Origin: Bacillota bacterium
Lineage (GTDB): Bacteria > Bacillota > UBA4882 > UBA8346
Length of the DNA stretch: 64,000 nt
NCBI GenBank assembly: GCA_023426245.1
Contig: JAFABB010000033.1
Location: forward strand, 168,614 to 232,613
Direction of reading: 5' to 3'
Part shown: one piece after another, positions 53,349-61,950 of the stretch
Position numbering within the stretch: position 1 is the stretch's first letter
Layout of the letters: every line of letters begins with the position of its first letter
Made by a program: the position numbers and the translations under genes
The notes under the pieces: model-generated
Told to the model about the DNA's origin: nothing
The model's database searches: none
Seen by the model: the letters and a program-made list of their open reading frames with translations, nothing else

Positions 53349-53693
53349 TTGCTAACCCCTTTCCGGTGCCTGGTTGAAGTAGGCTCATGCAAAACCAATA
53401 TTTTTAATAAATAGATTCGACATAATCTAATTCCAGTCCTTGTCCATATCGGCTGGATTAGGAGAGGCGCGTGTAAAAAAGCGTACCGGCACAGAAGAAG
53501 CATCGGGGTGTATATAATCTCCGATAAATGTTTGCAGAGTAGGTCAAGAAACCATCCGTATTGAATCCGGCTAATTCTATAAATCCCGGTAGAATTTATG
53601 CCATTGAAAATATGCTTTTAAAAATTATCAGCATTCCTTTTCCTCCATATTATAATAGTAAAGACTTTTAAAAAATGGGGGAGATATAACAAA
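53349..53693. other. Intergenic region upstream of the LysM gene
   Basis: No gene supported. A weak relative of the accessory-strip repeat lies at 53425-53470 (TTCCAGTCCTTGTCCATATC ... TTAGGAGAGG). A TATAATAGT box at 53651-53659 is a plausible -10 for the LysM gene. Confidence 0.4.
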
Positions 53694-53996
53694 ATGTCAA
53701 TGTATAATCAACCCGATCAATATGGTCAACCATCTCAAGGTCAGCCTGGTCAGTATGGTCAACCTTATCAAGGCCAACCCGATCGGTATGGTCAACCAGA
53801 CCAGTACTACGGTCAACCTTATCAGGGCCAACCTGATCGGCAGCGCTGCCGGCCTTATACGGTTCAACGGGGGGACACCCTTGGTAGCTTGGCGAGACGA
53901 TATGGAATTTCCGTGGATGTACTGGCTGCCGCTAATCCCAATGTCAATCTTCAACGGGGACAGAGCATATGCATTCCAATCAGCGGCAGAAGGTAA
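53694..53996 (+). CDS. LysM-domain protein with Gln/Pro/Tyr repeats (spore-coat-like)
   Basis: 100 residues; GGGGGAG lies ten bases upstream. The first half is a run of short repeats (PDQYGQPSQGQPGQYGQPY-like, about six units); the second half is one LysM domain (YTVQRGDTLGSLARRYGISV ... NLQRGQSICIPI) that binds peptidoglycan. No signal peptide, so it is probably deposited on the spore from the mother cell, as SafA is. Inference from composition and the sporulating host. Confidence 0.8.
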   Translation: MSMYNQPDQYGQPSQGQPGQYGQPYQGQPDRYGQPDQYYGQPYQGQPDRQRCRPYTVQRGDTLGSLARRYGISVDVLAAANPNVNLQRGQSICIPISGRR

Positions 53997-54034
53997 CCCT
54001 GAAAATCTTTTAGAGCGGATTCCATTAACCAAAA

Positions 54035-54149
54035 GAGCTGTCGCAAAAGAAATTTGCTTGATAGGGATATCGAACATGTAAATTATTGCCTATCTTTTGG
54101 CGATAATTGTTTTCGATCGGATTGACTAAAACCCTTTCGCGACAGCACC
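54035..54149. repeat. GGCTGTC-ended palindromic element, copy F
   Basis: Ends GAGCTGTCGCAAAAG and CTTTCGCGACAGCACC are inverted repeats with one extra base; about 115 bp. The right arm is followed by TTTTTT, so it may also end transcription of the LysM gene or, from the other side, of the acetyltransferase gene. Confidence 0.65.
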
Positions 54150-54153
54150 TTTT

Positions 54154-54564
54154 TTAGTCCGGATTTCGTCTCATATATTTTTCCGGTTCCCGTTTGAACC
54201 CATATTTTTCATATAACCCATGGGCGTCAAGGGTTGCCAAAACACCAAACATTCCTTTTAACTCTTCCATTTGGGTTAGGGACTCAATTAGTTTTTTCCC
54301 CAGCCCGTTTCCCCGGTATTGTTCATCAATGATTACATCACATAGCCAATACATTGTTGCATAATCAGTAACAATCCGTGCAAAACCAATCATTTTTTCC
54401 GTATCATAAATTCCAATACAAATTGAATTTTTTATCGAGTCTTTAATTTTTTCTTTGCTTCTTTGATTTGCCCAATAACTTTTACTCAACAAGTCACAAA
54501 CTCTTTCTAATGAAATCAAGTCTTTATTTGTACTTATTTTATACTCTCCGAAAAATAATTCCAT
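54154..54564 (-). CDS. GNAT-family N-acetyltransferase
   Basis: 136 residues with AGGAGG before the ATG. Acetyl-CoA motif A: VIIDEQYRGNGLGKKLIES, followed by the GLYEKYGFK motif B region. Acceptor substrate unknown. Confidence 0.9.
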   Translation of the reverse strand: MELFFGEYKISTNKDLISLERVCDLLSKSYWANQRSKEKIKDSIKNSICIGIYDTEKMIGFARIVTDYATMYWLCDVIIDEQYRGNGLGKKLIESLTQMEELKGMFGVLATLDAHGLYEKYGFKREPEKYMRRNPD

Positions 54565-54687
54565 TGAACTTTCCTCCTGGCATTCAACTGTGATGACAGG
54601 CGTTCCTCGTCACCCATCTAAATATATGGCTGCATTACCGTAATTATCGCCGCGAGCATAACCTTTAAATTATTATACAATAATCCG

Positions 54688-54906
54688 ATGAAAAGAAATC
54701 GATCCAATTGGCTCTGCAATACCTTGCTGCATTTTGTTGGAAATGCGGAGGGACTCTTTGTTAAACATATTTCCCCTGATAAAAGAGATTTTTTTATCGA
54801 ATTATTATTTTTCATGGAGGAACTTATTAAAAGAACAAGAAGTACCCATAAAAATTTATTACACCATTGCTGGAGGTCTGACAAGTGTTGGAAATTGAAA
54901 TTGTAA
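54688..54906 (+). CDS. Doubtful small ORF before the YgiT-zinc-finger gene
   Basis: 72 codons (MKRNRSNWLCNTLLHFVGNA...) with no ribosome site at ATG 54688, overlapping the next gene by 22 bp. It could be a coupled upstream peptide. No family recognised. Confidence 0.25.
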   Translation: MKRNRSNWLCNTLLHFVGNAEGLFVKHISPDKRDFFIELLFFMEELIKRTRSTHKNLLHHCWRSDKCWKLKL

Positions 54907-55691
54907 GTAATGATAAAATCACTTATAAGGGCAGGATTGAAGATCTTATTCTGCTTTCAAAAGAGCAACGATCTAAATTAAAATTTTTAACTCTTGTGGC
55001 GAATTCCCCTATGATTGAGAAAGAAGGCGTTGAGTTTGGTATTGAGGAACGACAAGCAAAAGTCATTTTGAAAACTATCCAGAAAATTATCGGTAAAAGC
55101 CGGATGATCGATATTACCAAAGAGGTAAAAGAATTAATTGAAAAAAGAATCGTGCTATTTCCGAGTCTAACTCAATATAATCATCAACCTGATCCTCATC
55201 GGATTTGCATTCACAGGAAAGTTTCTATTGAGCGTTTGATAACTGCTGGAAAAATTTTAAAAGTTATTGCCAGGTTCAATCCGGAGAACAAAGAAATTCA
55301 TCAGCGTTTAGCTTACCTTACAGAGAGTAAAATTGACAGTGGCAAGCTATTGATAAATTTCTCACAGGACCAATATATCGTCATATTGAAAGCCAATATA
55401 AACGAAGGGGAGAAAATGTCTCCATTGTGCGCTGAATTATTGGAAATGATTGATCATACCCCTTTTGATTATACTTTGGCTGAAACGGAATGCAGCTGTG
55501 GAGGCATAGCCGCTCCTATTTTAACAGATGTAACTTATCGTTTTGATTCTCAAGATATTGTTGTCGAAAGCGTCCCGGTACTAATATGCTCGAAATGCGG
55601 GGAGCTATATAACGATGCATTGATCGGTATTCGAAGCGAACTACAAGCCTATAAGGGTATGCAAAAAAACGAAAGCCGGATCGAATTTTAG
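54885..55691 (+). CDS. Hypothetical protein with C-terminal YgiT/MqsA-type zinc finger
   Basis: 268 residues from GTG 54885, eight bases after GGAGG. The N-terminal 190 residues are an unrecognised helical domain. The C-terminus has a zinc finger CSCGG...CSKCGE with a TYRFDSQDIVVESVPVLICS strand between, as in YgiT-type (MqsA N-terminal) fingers. In MqsA this finger precedes a DNA-binding domain; here it is terminal and no toxin gene is adjacent. Confidence 0.7.
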   Translation: MLEIEIVSNDKITYKGRIEDLILLSKEQRSKLKFLTLVANSPMIEKEGVEFGIEERQAKVILKTIQKIIGKSRMIDITKEVKELIEKRIVLFPSLTQYNHQPDPHRICIHRKVSIERLITAGKILKVIARFNPENKEIHQRLAYLTESKIDSGKLLINFSQDQYIVILKANINEGEKMSPLCAELLEMIDHTPFDYTLAETECSCGGIAAPILTDVTYRFDSQDIVVESVPVLICSKCGELYNDALIGIRSELQAYKGMQKNESRIEF

Positions 55692-55850
55692 GCTGTTTAT
55701 TTTTTGCCGTTCAGGGGAGAGACAGGCTGGATAATGGATTTAAACCATAAATAACATTTTATCCTACTCGGCATGATGGCTAATTCCATTGATTCGCTCG
55801 ACACGGATAAATCCTCCCGTAATCCGGGTTCTGGGTGAATATCCCAAATT
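55692..55850. other. Short intergenic region with a weak relative of the dispersed repeat
   Basis: CAGGGGAGAGACAGGCTGG and ATGGATTTAAACCATAA at 55711-55750 share GGGGAGA and GGATTTAAACC with accessory-strip copies 1 and 2. Confidence 0.35.
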
Positions 55851-56396
55851 TCATCTTATTTGGGACAGTCCGGGGATTTTTGTCCATTCAAGCAATTGTT
55901 TGACCGGTATCTTTTCATTTCGATCATAGTTAAAAACATACTCATCGTTCATTCTATCGATGTAAAGAATGCCATGTAAGTGATCGATTTCATGTTGAAA
56001 ACATCGTGCCATTTCATTTTCGGGTTCAACTTCAAGAAAATCCCCAAATCGATTTTGGTATTTTACTTTAATTTTTTGATAACGTTTTACCCGGCCTATA
56101 TAATTGGGCATTGATAAACAACCTTCATAATCCAAAACTTCGCCTTTTTCCTCGATAATAATGGGATTGATTAATTCATAATATTTTTCTAAATAATCAA
56201 TGACTATGATGTTTTTTAATAAAGATATCTGGGGAGCGGCCCCTCTCCCGTGTTCTTTGAGCGTATATGCCATAGCATCAATCATTTCATGCAATTCTTT
56301 ATGAAATACTTCAACAGGTTTGCAAACGGTTCGAAGAGAAGTATCTCCAAAAAGAACGATAGGTTTGATTTCCAATCTCGTCTCGTTTTCCATCAT
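55851..56396 (-). CDS. Peptide deformylase homologue with altered motif I
   Basis: 181 residues. Metal-site motifs EGCLS and QHEIDHLHG are intact (Cys and two His ligands, catalytic Glu). Motif I, usually GxGLAAPQ, reads GRGAAPQIS, one residue shorter. The overall length is normal for type II-like PDFs. It sits alone rather than in the usual def-fmt operon, so it is probably an extra paralogue; an essential def may lie elsewhere. Confidence 0.88.
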   Translation of the reverse strand: MMENETRLEIKPIVLFGDTSLRTVCKPVEVFHKELHEMIDAMAYTLKEHGRGAAPQISLLKNIIVIDYLEKYYELINPIIIEEKGEVLDYEGCLSMPNYIGRVKRYQKIKVKYQNRFGDFLEVEPENEMARCFQHEIDHLHGILYIDRMNDEYVFNYDRNEKIPVKQLLEWTKIPGLSQIR

Positions 56397-56554
56397 TGAA
56401 ATTCCCCAGTTATTCTTAATTACCGATATTGTACCTGATTTATTTATTTCTTACAATATGGCCCTAAGATGGCAAGTCATTGAATAAAGGCTCCCTTTTT
56501 AAGGATGGTTTTCTGATTATTAGAAAAGTGTATATTAATTTAATGCATATTCCC

Positions 56555-57049
56555 TCATAATTTCCACCATAGGGTGTCTCCTTGTTTATACAGTTTAAAA
56601 CCGCATCGTTCCAAGATTCGCTGAGATGAAATGCCGTCTATATCGGTTTCGGCGATTACATGAGAAATATGCTTTTGCTTCATAACCCACTGGCACATGG
56701 CTATAACTGCTTCTGTCATGTATCCGTTATGCTCAAACTCCTTGCCAAGTCCGTACCCAATCTCCACTTCGCCGTCGATGTTAGGCCGGCCTTTAAAATC
56801 GGCAGATCCGACAACAATCCTGTCTGACTTGCGCACTAGAAACCAAAAAGTGTGATACAAATAGTTTGCTTCATCTTCCATAAGAATTTTCAATTGTCCA
56901 TTTACAATATCAAAAAATATGCCATTCATAGGTTCCGCATGGTAGATACAGTTTAACTCTTTTTCCAAAGAGGGGACATTCTCTATCCATGATTTCAGTT
57001 GAGTAACTGTTAACGGAATCAGAAATAACCTATCGGTTTCAATCATCAT
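56555..57049 (-). CDS. GNAT-family acetyltransferase (RimJ/RimL-like)
   Basis: 164 residues. IETDRLFLIPLT at the start, the acetyl-CoA loop EIGYGLGKEFEHNGYMTEAV and the C-terminal SQRILERCGFKLYKQGD are typical of the Acetyltransf_3 group that modifies ribosomal proteins or small amines. AGAGG lies ten bases before the ATG. Confidence 0.9.
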   Translation of the reverse strand: MMIETDRLFLIPLTVTQLKSWIENVPSLEKELNCIYHAEPMNGIFFDIVNGQLKILMEDEANYLYHTFWFLVRKSDRIVVGSADFKGRPNIDGEVEIGYGLGKEFEHNGYMTEAVIAMCQWVMKQKHISHVIAETDIDGISSQRILERCGFKLYKQGDTLWWKL

Positions 57050-57187
57050 TTTTTAATGGCCTCTTCCCAGTGCTGCTTCAAATAACGGTTTTAATACGGA
57101 TAATTATAAGAGTCAATGTATATTTTGCTGTAATATACTTCAATACTGATTGTGAACACGAAAATTTTCAAGATTGGGGAATGAAAA

Positions 57188-57343
57188 ATGATTCATAGAG
57201 AACCGGTTTCAAAAAAGCCAAGGTCAACAGCACTTTATTGTAATGAATGCGAGATGTACAGGAATAATTATTGTTATGGAACAAAGAAGATTATCCATCG
57301 GCCATGGAAAAAGAATTGCATATGGGCGGCTTTTTCCTGGTAA
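57188..57343 (+). CDS. Small Cys-rich protein
   Basis: 51 residues from ATG 57188, eight bases after GGGGA. The central cluster YCNECEMYRNNYCYG plus a later NCIW gives four cysteines that could bind a metal. No family recognised. Confidence 0.5.
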   Translation: MIHREPVSKKPRSTALYCNECEMYRNNYCYGTKKIIHRPWKKNCIWAAFSW

Positions 57344-57439
57344 ATGTTACTATTGGCGTCGAAGGTAACGGAAATATTATAAGGGTTTTTTACTTTCAAT
57401 GATGAATACCATTATAATTAGTGGTAGTTTTAAGCAAGC

Positions 57440-57580
57440 ATGATTATTCCTCTAAGTATTGGTTTAAATGCCGGAACGGAGTATTGCTGCTGTCTAATGA
57501 ATGTCGGTCGAAAAAAACATAAATCAAAGTCTGGGCGCCCGTTACCTTTTTTGGGGTTGCCGGGATTTGGAAATAAATAA
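57440..57580 (+). CDS. Possible small ORF with a CCC motif
   Basis: 46 codons (MIIPLSIGLNAGTEYCCCLM ... LPGFGNK) without a convincing ribosome site. Listed because it is the only open frame in 57344-57698 and resembles small Cys/Gly-rich spore peptides in composition. Confidence 0.25.
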   Translation: MIIPLSIGLNAGTEYCCCLMNVGRKKHKSKSGRPLPFLGLPGFGNK

Positions 57581-57698
57581 ATCGCCGCCTGCATAAATAC
57601 TGCTTAGTCGATAAAATAGTGAACCCGGTTTTGGAAGGGGCCCCGACCGGTTGTTTGGGTTTGATTAGGACTTAATGATCATTATCCATAAATCATTA

Positions 57699-57911
57699 TT
57701 AGAACTCGAACGAATCATCAACTCCCGCTCCGATTGGACAATCTTCCACGGTACAATTTTCCATGTTGTCGCAATCAAAGGAAAAAGCCTCATAAACCGG
57801 CAGTTCATTACCAACCTTTGTTAAAGTATAGAGGACTTGGATAGTATGACTTGCTTTCAGTACCGGACAATAGCCTTCGAAAATTTTAACCCGTTTTTCT
57901 GGTTGCTGCAT
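57699..57911 (-). CDS. Small Cys-containing hypothetical protein
   Basis: 70 residues. EGYCPVLKASHTIQVLYTL and FDCDNMENCTVEDCPIGA hold four cysteines in pairs, suggesting a small metal or disulfide knot. AAGAAAGAAG precedes the ATG. No family recognised. Confidence 0.6.
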   Translation of the reverse strand: MQQPEKRVKIFEGYCPVLKASHTIQVLYTLTKVGNELPVYEAFSFDCDNMENCTVEDCPIGAGVDDSFEF

Positions 57912-58080
57912 GCGTTGTCTTCTTTCTTTGGAAGTATTTTATTAAACAACCGTAAAGCAAATTGTTGAGTAATTTATACGTCGCCTGCTAAAATCCTTCC
58001 TCCTGCCTTCTTAAAATCAAATTCTCCGAACTAAAAACAATTGGTTTGCATGATGCATACCATACTTATGGGTGATGATC

Positions 58081-58419
58081 ATGGCCTATTCAATAATAGT
58101 TTCTTTGGGGAAACGCCGGCTTTATCTATTGGATAATAATATAGTTATTCAATCATACCCGGTTGGAATTGGAACCATTTTGAATAAGACTCCATCCGGT
58201 CGATTTTGGATTATTAATAAAGCCCCTAATCCAGGCGGACCGTATGGAGCCATGTGGATGGGATTAAATGAACCTCATTATGGCATACACGGAACGAACG
58301 ATCCCGGGTCGATCGGTAGGCAAGTGTCCAAAGGATGCATTAGAATGTATAACGACGATGTCCTCCATCTTTCAAGAGTAGTACCGATTGGAACGAGAGT
58401 TATTATTAGGCCCAATTAA
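58081..58419 (+). CDS. L,D-transpeptidase (YkuD domain)
   Basis: 112 residues, a bare YkuD catalytic domain. The HGTND and SKGCIRMYNDD motifs contain the catalytic His and Cys. In Bacillus such short enzymes modify spore peptidoglycan. There is no signal peptide and no LysM, so it may be a forespore or coat enzyme. GGTGA lies six bases before ATG 58081. Confidence 0.92.
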   Translation: MAYSIIVSLGKRRLYLLDNNIVIQSYPVGIGTILNKTPSGRFWIINKAPNPGGPYGAMWMGLNEPHYGIHGTNDPGSIGRQVSKGCIRMYNDDVLHLSRVVPIGTRVIIRPN

Positions 58420-58750
58420 TCAATCCAACGGATAAATCCCAACCAATAACTCCTTTTATTATTTAAAACGGCCAGCTAATTTCCTCTATTTTCCAATATC
58501 ATAACACAAATTCAATGAATAATCAATTTTCTCCATTTTGGAATCGATTTCCCGTTTAGATATATTTCACATTAAGGGGGACGGGAAATTTTCACCCTGA
58601 ATGTGCTGACATATTCATTCATAGTCAATTATAAAATGGATTGCTCATAAAAATTCTATTTTTCCGAGGATATTCTTATTTCTGTTGAGGGATAATAATC
58701 TTTAGGAATCTGTTTTTAGTTGATTTTCAATTTTTAAAGGAGGTTTTTGA
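58420..58750. other. Intergenic region / leader of the cold-shock gene
   Basis: No gene. AT-rich, likely including a long 5' leader as is usual for csp genes; no conserved cold-box could be verified by eye. Confidence 0.4.
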
Positions 58751-58948
58751 ATGGAAGGTAAGGTCAAATGGTTTAATGCCGACAAAGGTTTTGGTTTTAT
58801 CGAGCGTGAGGGTGGCGATGATATATTTGTCCACTTTTCAGCAATTAAGATGGAGGGCTACAAATCTTTGGAGGAAGGGCAGAGGGTTCACTTCGATTTA
58901 ACTCAAGGCGTGCGCGGTCCACAAGCCGAAAACGTTACCAAAATTTAG
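58751..58948 (+). CDS. Cold-shock protein, CspA family
   Basis: 65 residues, single OB fold. RNP1 KGFGFIE and RNP2 DIFVHFSAI are intact, opening MEGKVKWFNADKG. RNA chaperone/antiterminator. AAAGGAGG before the ATG. Confidence 0.96.
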   Translation: MEGKVKWFNADKGFGFIEREGGDDIFVHFSAIKMEGYKSLEEGQRVHFDLTQGVRGPQAENVTKI

Positions 58949-59005
58949 CAACAAGACTTTGATAAGTACTGAATGAGTGAAGGATTTTTGATTGAGGAGA
59001 AAGTT

Positions 59006-59179
59006 ATGGAAGATAGTAATGAAAAAGAAACCGGGCTGAATGAAGAAAAAAATGAAAAAAGCATTAACAAAGAAACTGACGATATTATCAGTAACGATAA
59101 GTCTGCCAAAAGCCTTGGCGATGGGCGCTGGAGTTATCAAGGAAAGATTTATAAAGAAGAACGTATCGGGAGAACTTAG
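59006..59179 (+). CDS. Small acidic protein following csp
   Basis: 57 residues from ATG 59006, seven bases after GAGGAG. Charged Glu/Lys/Asn-rich first half, then SLGDGRWSYQGKIYKEERIG. Only 57 bp after csp, so probably co-transcribed. No family recognised. Confidence 0.55.
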   Translation: MEDSNEKETGLNEEKNEKSINKETDDIISNDKSAKSLGDGRWSYQGKIYKEERIGRT

Positions 59180-59426
59180 GATGATTGCTTGTTCAATTTT
59201 TTTTAAAATTACCGGGATTGAACATATACTTTTGTAGATTTAATTATACTCCTGCCGATTGCTACAATTAGCTGAATCCTCTTATTTGCCCCTCATGACT
59301 TTCGGGTTACCGTTGCATTTCACGATTTGGGGAAAGCATGTTTTTGAATTTAGTAGAGGAATTTTATTCTACGGCGAAGAAATAATAATATACAAATTTT
59401 GGTAGGTGAAGGGATGAGAGTACATT

Positions 59427-59783
59427 TTGAGGAGAATCTTATGGGTTTTTACTCTAACGGCTATTTTAGGATTGGCTGTTTCGGCAAATGTATATGCGGG
59501 AAAACAAGATTTCACCTTAGTCAATCAAACAGGAACTGTTATTGAAGAACTCTATATATCTCCTACACAGTCTGACGATTGGAAAGAAAATATTCTTCAA
59601 AACGTGTTGGAAGATGGGGAGAGCATCGATATAACCTTTACCGGCCGAGACGAAAAATATTGGGATATCATGGTAATCGATGAAGATGGTAATCAATACA
59701 CCTGGGAAAAGTTTAATTTATCCGAACTGTCAAAAATTACTCTTTATTTTAAGGGTGACAACGCAATAGCGGATTACGAATGA
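59427..59783 (+). CDS. Secreted small beta-rich protein
   Basis: 118 residues from TTG 59427. Signal peptide MRRILWVFTLTAILGLAVSANVYA. The mature part, DFTLVNQTGTVIEELYISPT ... YWDIMVIDEDGNQYTWEKF, matches a small exported family seen across many phyla whose function is unknown (VNQTG.xI..LYxSP..SDDWxEN pattern). Confidence 0.7.
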   Translation: MRRILWVFTLTAILGLAVSANVYAGKQDFTLVNQTGTVIEELYISPTQSDDWKENILQNVLEDGESIDITFTGRDEKYWDIMVIDEDGNQYTWEKFNLSELSKITLYFKGDNAIADYE

Positions 59784-59965
59784 TAATTTACAATAAGACA
59801 TTCGATTTTAGTGGAAAAAGGACCTTCTTTGAGCTTGATGGGGGCTCCTTTTTTATTGTCAAAACAAAAAACACCAACTGCCGGGGAATTCTTATTGAAA
59901 GGACTCCTTTAAGAAAGATATTGGAGTTTTCAAGAGAGTATATTCAACTGATTTTTGGCCGATAA
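59780..59965 (+). CDS. Doubtful small ORF coupled to the secreted protein
   Basis: 61 codons with a 4-bp ATGA overlap, but no independent ribosome site. It runs through a hairpin-like stretch ending in TTTTTT (59842-59858), which may instead be the terminator of the preceding gene. Confidence 0.2.
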   Translation: MIIYNKTFDFSGKRTFFELDGGSFFIVKTKNTNCRGILIERTPLRKILEFSREYIQLIFGR

Positions 59966-60004
59966 TGTGATATTGGAATCCATTGTCAAAACGGATTTCA
60001 TTCA

Positions 60005-60032
60005 TTATAATACAAATTATAATACAAGTTAT
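60005..60032. promoter_or_regulatory. Two 11-bp direct repeats upstream of the RHH-like gene
   Basis: TTATAATACAA at 60005-60015 and again, identical, at 60017-60027, followed by GTTAT. The 12-bp period and the overlap with a TATAAT box suggest operator sites for autoregulation by the product of the next gene. Confidence 0.5.
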
Positions 60033-60065
60033 ATTTTAAATGGATAAAGGAGTGGCCAGATATCA

Positions 60066-60419
60066 ATGGGGAAATTAAGACTTCAACCCAGGGAATTTAG
60101 ACTTCGCGCCGGAGCCCGCAGTGAGGTGGATCGCAAATTTTTGCAGATAGTTAACCTTTTGCCGGAAAATATTAATTTGAGTGAATTTATTAAAAAGACT
60201 GTGGTCACTTATTACGAGGAACAAAGTAAATTTTCAAAAGCCGACAAATTACAACAAGATTTTCTGGAAATTCAGGAACAATTAGGGCAATTCATAGAAA
60301 ATCTCCAAAGGGAAGCTAAAACAATTCCAGATGAAGAAAAATTTAAAATTATTGCAATTAGAGAGCAAATGGGAATCCTTTTTAACAATCTTCTAGAATC
60401 AATGGAAAATGTTTCATAA
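60066..60419 (+). CDS. Ribbon-helix-helix-like coiled-coil protein
   Basis: 117 residues. The first 60, FRLRAGARSEVDRKFLQIVN followed by LLPENINLSEFIKKTV, fit a strand plus two helices as in RHH DNA-binding proteins (LSEFIKKTV resembling the second helix). The rest is a coiled coil (about 65-115). ATG 60066 has AAGGAG, although about 14 bases away. Function inferred from fold pattern only. Confidence 0.5.
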   Translation: MGKLRLQPREFRLRAGARSEVDRKFLQIVNLLPENINLSEFIKKTVVTYYEEQSKFSKADKLQQDFLEIQEQLGQFIENLQREAKTIPDEEKFKIIAIREQMGILFNNLLESMENVS

Positions 60420-60457
60420 AGTTCACCCAATTGGGATAAACTTTCTCAGAGTTCGAT

Positions 60458-61453
60458 TTAGGGCCCACAAAACGGTTCGAATTCATCAAATGGAGTTTGA
60501 GTAAGTAAAGTGGGTCGCATGTCGTTAAGGCGATTTTTACATATTTCCCAATTGGTATCCCGAAATGAAGCATAGACGATTTCAGAACCATCCGGCGACC
60601 AAGATGGCCAGCGATCAGCACCTGGATTCACAGTTAAGCGTGATACTAAACTGCCATTTAAATTTGAAACATAAATTTCTTCATTTCCATCACGTTTCGA
60701 AACAAAGGCAATTTTTGTACCATCTGGTGACCAGGCGGGAAATTCATCATCTGAGCTGGTTTTAGTGAGATTATATAGGCCTGTTCCGTTGTCTCGCATG
60801 AGATAGATTTGGTAATTACCGTCCCGCTTGGAACGAAAAGCTATCCATTGGCCGTTAGGAGATAATACAGGTGAATCATCCGTAGAATTATTACGGGTTA
60901 GATTGGTTTGTCCTGTCCCGTCGGTATTCATCTTATAAATTTCTTCATTACCATCCCGATTGGAAACAAAAATAATCCGATGATTTTTCGGGGACCACAA
61001 CGGATTCCAATTATCAGCGGCAGTATCTGTAATTTGCTGTAAATCACCGCCGTTTGCATCGATCACAAAAATTTGTAGATATTCATCAACCTTTGAAACA
61101 AAAGCTACTTTTTTACCATCCGGAGACCAAACAGGGCTGGAATTGCTTCCTCCATGGGTTAAAAAATGAGATTTTCCACCTTCTAAATTAATCGTACAAA
61201 TATCAGTATTGTCATCATCATCGATAACTACAAAAGCTATTTTTTTACCATCCGGAGACCAATTAGGACTAAATTGCCATTTAGACTTGACCTTAAGGCT
61301 TAAATGACGGGTACCGTCTGATCGAATTAGATGAATTTGCTCATGTTCTTCCGGCATAGCAGTAAAAACCACCCAATAAACCTTTGGACCGCAGCCGGTA
61401 ATGAATAAAAATAAGAATAGCAATACCCCAGTCAAAACTATTTTTTTACCCAT
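60458..61453 (-). CDS. TolB-like PD40 beta-propeller lipoprotein
   Basis: 331 residues. Lipobox LFLFITGC, then six PD40 blades, each with a WSPDGKKIAFVS-like core (for example NWSPDGKKIAFVV, AWSPDGTKIAFVS, SWSPDGSEIVYAS). The propeller should be exposed outside the cytoplasmic membrane. It is a stand-alone TolB-type protein without Pal/TolA neighbours, so role unknown. The ribosome site is weak. Confidence 0.9.
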   Translation of the reverse strand: MGKKIVLTGVLLFLFLFITGCGPKVYWVVFTAMPEEHEQIHLIRSDGTRHLSLKVKSKWQFSPNWSPDGKKIAFVVIDDDDNTDICTINLEGGKSHFLTHGGSNSSPVWSPDGKKVAFVSKVDEYLQIFVIDANGGDLQQITDTAADNWNPLWSPKNHRIIFVSNRDGNEEIYKMNTDGTGQTNLTRNNSTDDSPVLSPNGQWIAFRSKRDGNYQIYLMRDNGTGLYNLTKTSSDDEFPAWSPDGTKIAFVSKRDGNEEIYVSNLNGSLVSRLTVNPGADRWPSWSPDGSEIVYASFRDTNWEICKNRLNDMRPTLLTQTPFDEFEPFCGP

Positions 61454-61484
61454 ATTCGCTCGTCACATCCAAGTATTTGCAATG

Positions 61485-61508
61485 AAAAAGCCCCGCAGGG
61501 CTTTTTTT
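61485..61508. terminator. Bidirectional rho-independent terminator
   Basis: AAAAAGCCC / GGGCTTTTT around a 4-nt loop, T-run on both strands. It starts within the stop codon of the small minus-strand gene at 61507. Confidence 0.85.
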
Positions 61509-61683
61509 ATTTGCCAAATTGAATATTGCTTAGTTCATCTTCACATTCTTTTAATTTATCGACAATCATTGCCAAACGGTTTGAAAATTCACCATTTTCT
61601 TTTAAAAGATCAAGTAATATGGAGCGTGATTTCCCCAATTCATTACCGGCCATTATTAATTTCGCAATATGTTCTCCTGTCAT
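61507..61683 (-). CDS. Small helical protein
   Basis: 58 residues (MTGEHIAKLIMAGNELGKSR ... LSNIQFGK), amphipathic helices with a probable coiled coil. GAGG lies nine bases before the ATG and a terminator directly follows, so expression is likely. No family recognised. Confidence 0.6.
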   Translation of the reverse strand: MTGEHIAKLIMAGNELGKSRSILLDLLKENGEFSNRLAMIVDKLKECEDELSNIQFGK

Positions 61684-61950
61684 TCAATGAACCTCGATTC
61701 TTAAAAAAATAATTATAACGAATTTAATATGTAAGAATACGGCAAAAAAATGCCTGAAAATGGAATTTATTACATTATCAATACCTATATTACATTTTAC
61801 ACTGCTTATAAAAGTTTATCAAGGAAAAGCTATCGGTAAATGTTAAATATTTCTACTTTCTCCAAGTCGATTGATTTTCTGGAGGAGGAATCGCAAAAAT
61901 GTATAATATCAAGTCAATTGAATATATACTTGTTCCAATACGGAGGAATT

